Source: Pedosphaera sp. (GTDB lineage: Bacteria; Verrucomicrobiota; Verrucomicrobiae; Limisphaerales; Pedosphaeraceae). From it: DNA of 7,359 bases. Below the pieces are notes generated by a model. The model saw only the letters and a list, made by a program, of their open reading frames with translations. It did not search any database and was not told where the DNA came from. Of the stretch, positions 6,087 to 7,359 are shown piece by piece. The position numbers and the translations under genes were made by a program. Each line of letters opens with the position of its first letter. The stretch's first letter is position 1. The DNA lies in assembly GCA_028293265.1 (NCBI GenBank), contig JAQGPB010000072.1:1-7359 (forward strand). The letters run 5' to 3'.

Positions 6087-7359
6087 TGAACCCAGCTTCC
6101 TTCGCCAGCGCCGCCGGCGCTGGTATCTCCCCCGCGCTGCAGGATTTTTCGCGCGCTCCGCGTCCCGATCAGCCGGGGCAGAAGCCCAACCACAGCGAGG
6201 ATTTTTTCAATCTCATTTCCCGCACGCAGCATGATTCAGCGGACAAGGACAAATCATCGCCGCCGTCTCAGGACGATTCAACCAAGCCAGCCAACGACGA
6301 TCCGACGATGGCGAACAACCTGCTCGCCTTGATGGCCCAGGCGGGAATGGTTGTAACTCCGAAGCCAATCCAGCCACTGCCTAAGGCGGGTGAGGGGGCT
6401 TCAGCGGTGGTTACTGATTTGATGAATGGGGAAAACATCGAACATCGAACGGGGAATTCTCCGAGTCCCAGTCCTATTGAGGAAAAAGGTCAGGCGACGA
6501 AAGCGGCTCAGGCGGCGGAGGGAACGAAATCCACGGAAAAATCTTTGACTGTTCCGCCAGGAGGGAAGGCGGGGACTCCGGGATTAACAATGGACGGTGC
6601 GGGGCGGGATGGGAAATTGAACCCGGCAGATAATGCCGGGCCATCGCTGGAGGAGATGGCACCGGGCAAGCTTGTTGAGTCACATTCGCAACTTATTGAT
6701 AAACAGGTATCTGTGACTGAAATGGAAGGGGCGGCAAGCACTGTTTCCCCGAGTGGCACAGGCGTTGCTTTAAACAACCAGCGAATGAAATCTGCAGCCG
6801 ATAAGAACGAAATTGCCGGGCGCACAGTGCAAAAGCTGCCGCGCGCGCCGCGCAGTGAAGCAGTCTCGACCGAGACTGCGGCCAAGCCCGTCGCCGGTTT
6901 GGATGCCGATCGTTCTGGAGGCAAGCAGGAAACTTTGGACCCCACCTTGGTGAAGGATGCGATGGTCAATCCCGCCGCCTTGGACGTGACGCAGGGCAGG
7001 GGAGTGGAGAATTCCCAACCTGTGGATCGTTCGGCCGCGCAGGCCGAACACATCGCGCACCTGGTGGACCGTGAAGTCATGATGATCCGGCAGTCCGGCG
7101 CCACCTCGCTCGCGGTTTCGCTGAAGCTTGATCCGCACACCGAACTTTTTCTGCAACTGACCAATCATAACGGCCAGGTGCAGGCGTTGCTGCGTTGTGA
7201 ACGTGGCAATGTGGCTGGCCTTGACCATCATTGGGGCGATTTGCAGGAATCACTCGCGCGTCAAAATGTGCAGCTTCTGCCGCTGGCGAACAAGCTTTCC
7301 GCCGCACCGACTTTTGTTCCGTCAATTTCCACCGCCTCGTCTCCATTCAACCAATCATC
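6083..7359 (+). CDS. fliK: Flagellar hook-length control protein FliK, 5' part, open at the right edge
   Basis: The frame from the ATG at 6083 stays open for 425 codons to the window edge. FliK is the secreted ruler that measures the hook and switches the exporter to late substrates. Residues 1-330 are low-complexity, rich in Pro, Ser, Thr, Ala, Lys, Gln and Asp, as expected for the disordered ruler. Residues about 335-405 resemble the Flg_hook domain, the substrate-switch domain: SLAVSLKLDPHTELFLQLTN, then a helix GDLQESLARQNVQLLPL that fits the L-x-x-x-L-x-x-x-x-V-x-L pattern. The gene sits at the usual fliK position and overlaps the gene before by 4 bp (ATGA); a second ATG at 6086 is an equally possible start. 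The middle (about 6340-6820) uses GGG for glycine far more than the rest of the cluster and contains repeat-like DNA. The 3' end and stop are outside the window. Confidence 0.83.
   Translation, partial: MMNPASFASAAGAGISPALQDFSRAPRPDQPGQKPNHSEDFFNLISRTQHDSADKDKSSPPSQDDSTKPANDDPTMANNLLALMAQAGMVVTPKPIQPLPKAGEGASAVVTDLMNGENIEHRTGNSPSPSPIEEKGQATKAAQAAEGTKSTEKSLTVPPGGKAGTPGLTMDGAGRDGKLNPADNAGPSLEEMAPGKLVESHSQLIDKQVSVTEMEGAASTVSPSGTGVALNNQRMKSAADKNEIAGRTVQKLPRAPRSEAVSTETAAKPVAGLDADRSGGKQETLDPTLVKDAMVNPAALDVTQGRGVENSQPVDRSAAQAEHIAHLVDREVMMIRQSGATSLAVSLKLDPHTELFLQLTNHNGQVQALLRCERGNVAGLDHHWGDLQESLARQNVQLLPLANKLSAAPTFVPSISTASSPFNQS
6434..6450 (+). repeat. AACATCG heptanucleotide tandem repeat inside fliK
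   Basis: The 17-bp stretch is AACATCG twice followed by AAC, about 2.4 units. It is read in frame as part of ENIEHRT (residues 117-123 of the FliK-like protein). From memory, longer arrays of this heptamer (AACAT[CT]G) are common between genes in Verrucomicrobiota and other environmental bacteria and are often translated into spurious NIEHRT-type peptides. Its place in the disordered ruler segment would tolerate such an insertion. Confidence 0.6.
6622..6640. repeat. Perfect inverted repeat inside fliK (7-bp stem, GATAA loop)
   Basis: CCCGGCA and TGCCGGG are exact reverse complements separated by GATAA. The hairpin lies inside the coding frame (residues about 180-186) in the low-complexity part of the FliK-like protein. 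It has no T-run after it, so it is not a usual terminator. It may be a remnant of a palindromic repeat. Confidence 0.5.
6860..6879. repeat. Perfect 9-bp inverted repeat inside fliK
   Basis: GCAGTCTCG and CGAGACTGC are exact reverse complements with only AC between them, a 20-bp near-complete palindrome in frame with fliK (codons 260-266). A GC-rich run (6840-6853) lies just upstream. It resembles REP-like palindromes with GCAGTCTCG arms that I recall from Verrucomicrobiota genomes; that link is not verified. With a 2-nt spacer it would more readily form a cruciform or a protein site than a normal RNA hairpin. Confidence 0.5.

Noticed and set aside
6508..7164. Minus-strand open frames opposite fliK (218 and 153 codons)
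   Set aside because: The plus-strand frame continues from an ATGA overlap, has a FliK-like switch domain and fits the operon. The antisense frames have Ser/Pro-rich translations without motifs.

Overview
The window is one flagellar structural and export gene cluster read entirely on the + strand. The order is flgB (3' end only) - flgC - fliE - [413 bp without a gene] - fliF - fliH - fliI - fliJ - a YlxF/MotE-like gene - fliK (5' part, running off the right edge). This is close to the classical fla/che order of Bacillus-type clusters (flgB flgC fliE fliF fliG fliH fliI fliJ ylxF fliK), with one clear departure: fliG is not between fliF and fliH, where only 6 bp remain.

The left part encodes the proximal rod (FlgB, FlgC) and FliE, which joins the rod to the MS ring. 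The middle part encodes the MS ring itself (FliF) and the cytosolic ATPase complex of the flagellar type III exporter: the FliI hexamer, its regulator and stator FliH, and the stalk protein FliJ. The right part encodes a membrane-anchored coiled-coil protein of the YlxF/MotE type and the hook-length ruler FliK. The genes downstream of fliF are packed with 6-bp gaps or 4-bp ATGA overlaps, so fliF to fliK look like one transcription and translation unit. A good sigma-54-like promoter motif (GG-N10-GC) lies about 40-50 bp upstream of fliF and may start it.

The gap between fliE and fliF holds a structured, non-coding repeat-like element: a long imperfect hairpin flanked by two copies of a 27-nt unit that each fold into a 5-bp stem with a GAA triloop, with compensatory base changes between the copies. 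From memory this resembles a dispersed repeat of Verrucomicrobiota and Planctomycetota genomes. The disordered middle of fliK carries a heptanucleotide repeat (AACATCG) and two perfect inverted repeats, and its glycine codons differ from the rest of the cluster, as if intergenic repeat DNA had been absorbed into the reading frame.

Organism: a fairly GC-rich, flagellated, diderm-type bacterium. The repeat types and the near absence of Shine-Dalgarno sequences suggest a Verrucomicrobiota or related PVC lineage; this is an inference with moderate to low confidence. No CRISPR array, transposase, tRNA or rRNA gene was seen. Nothing here is a wholly new system; the points of interest are the missing fliG, the intergenic element and the composite fliK.
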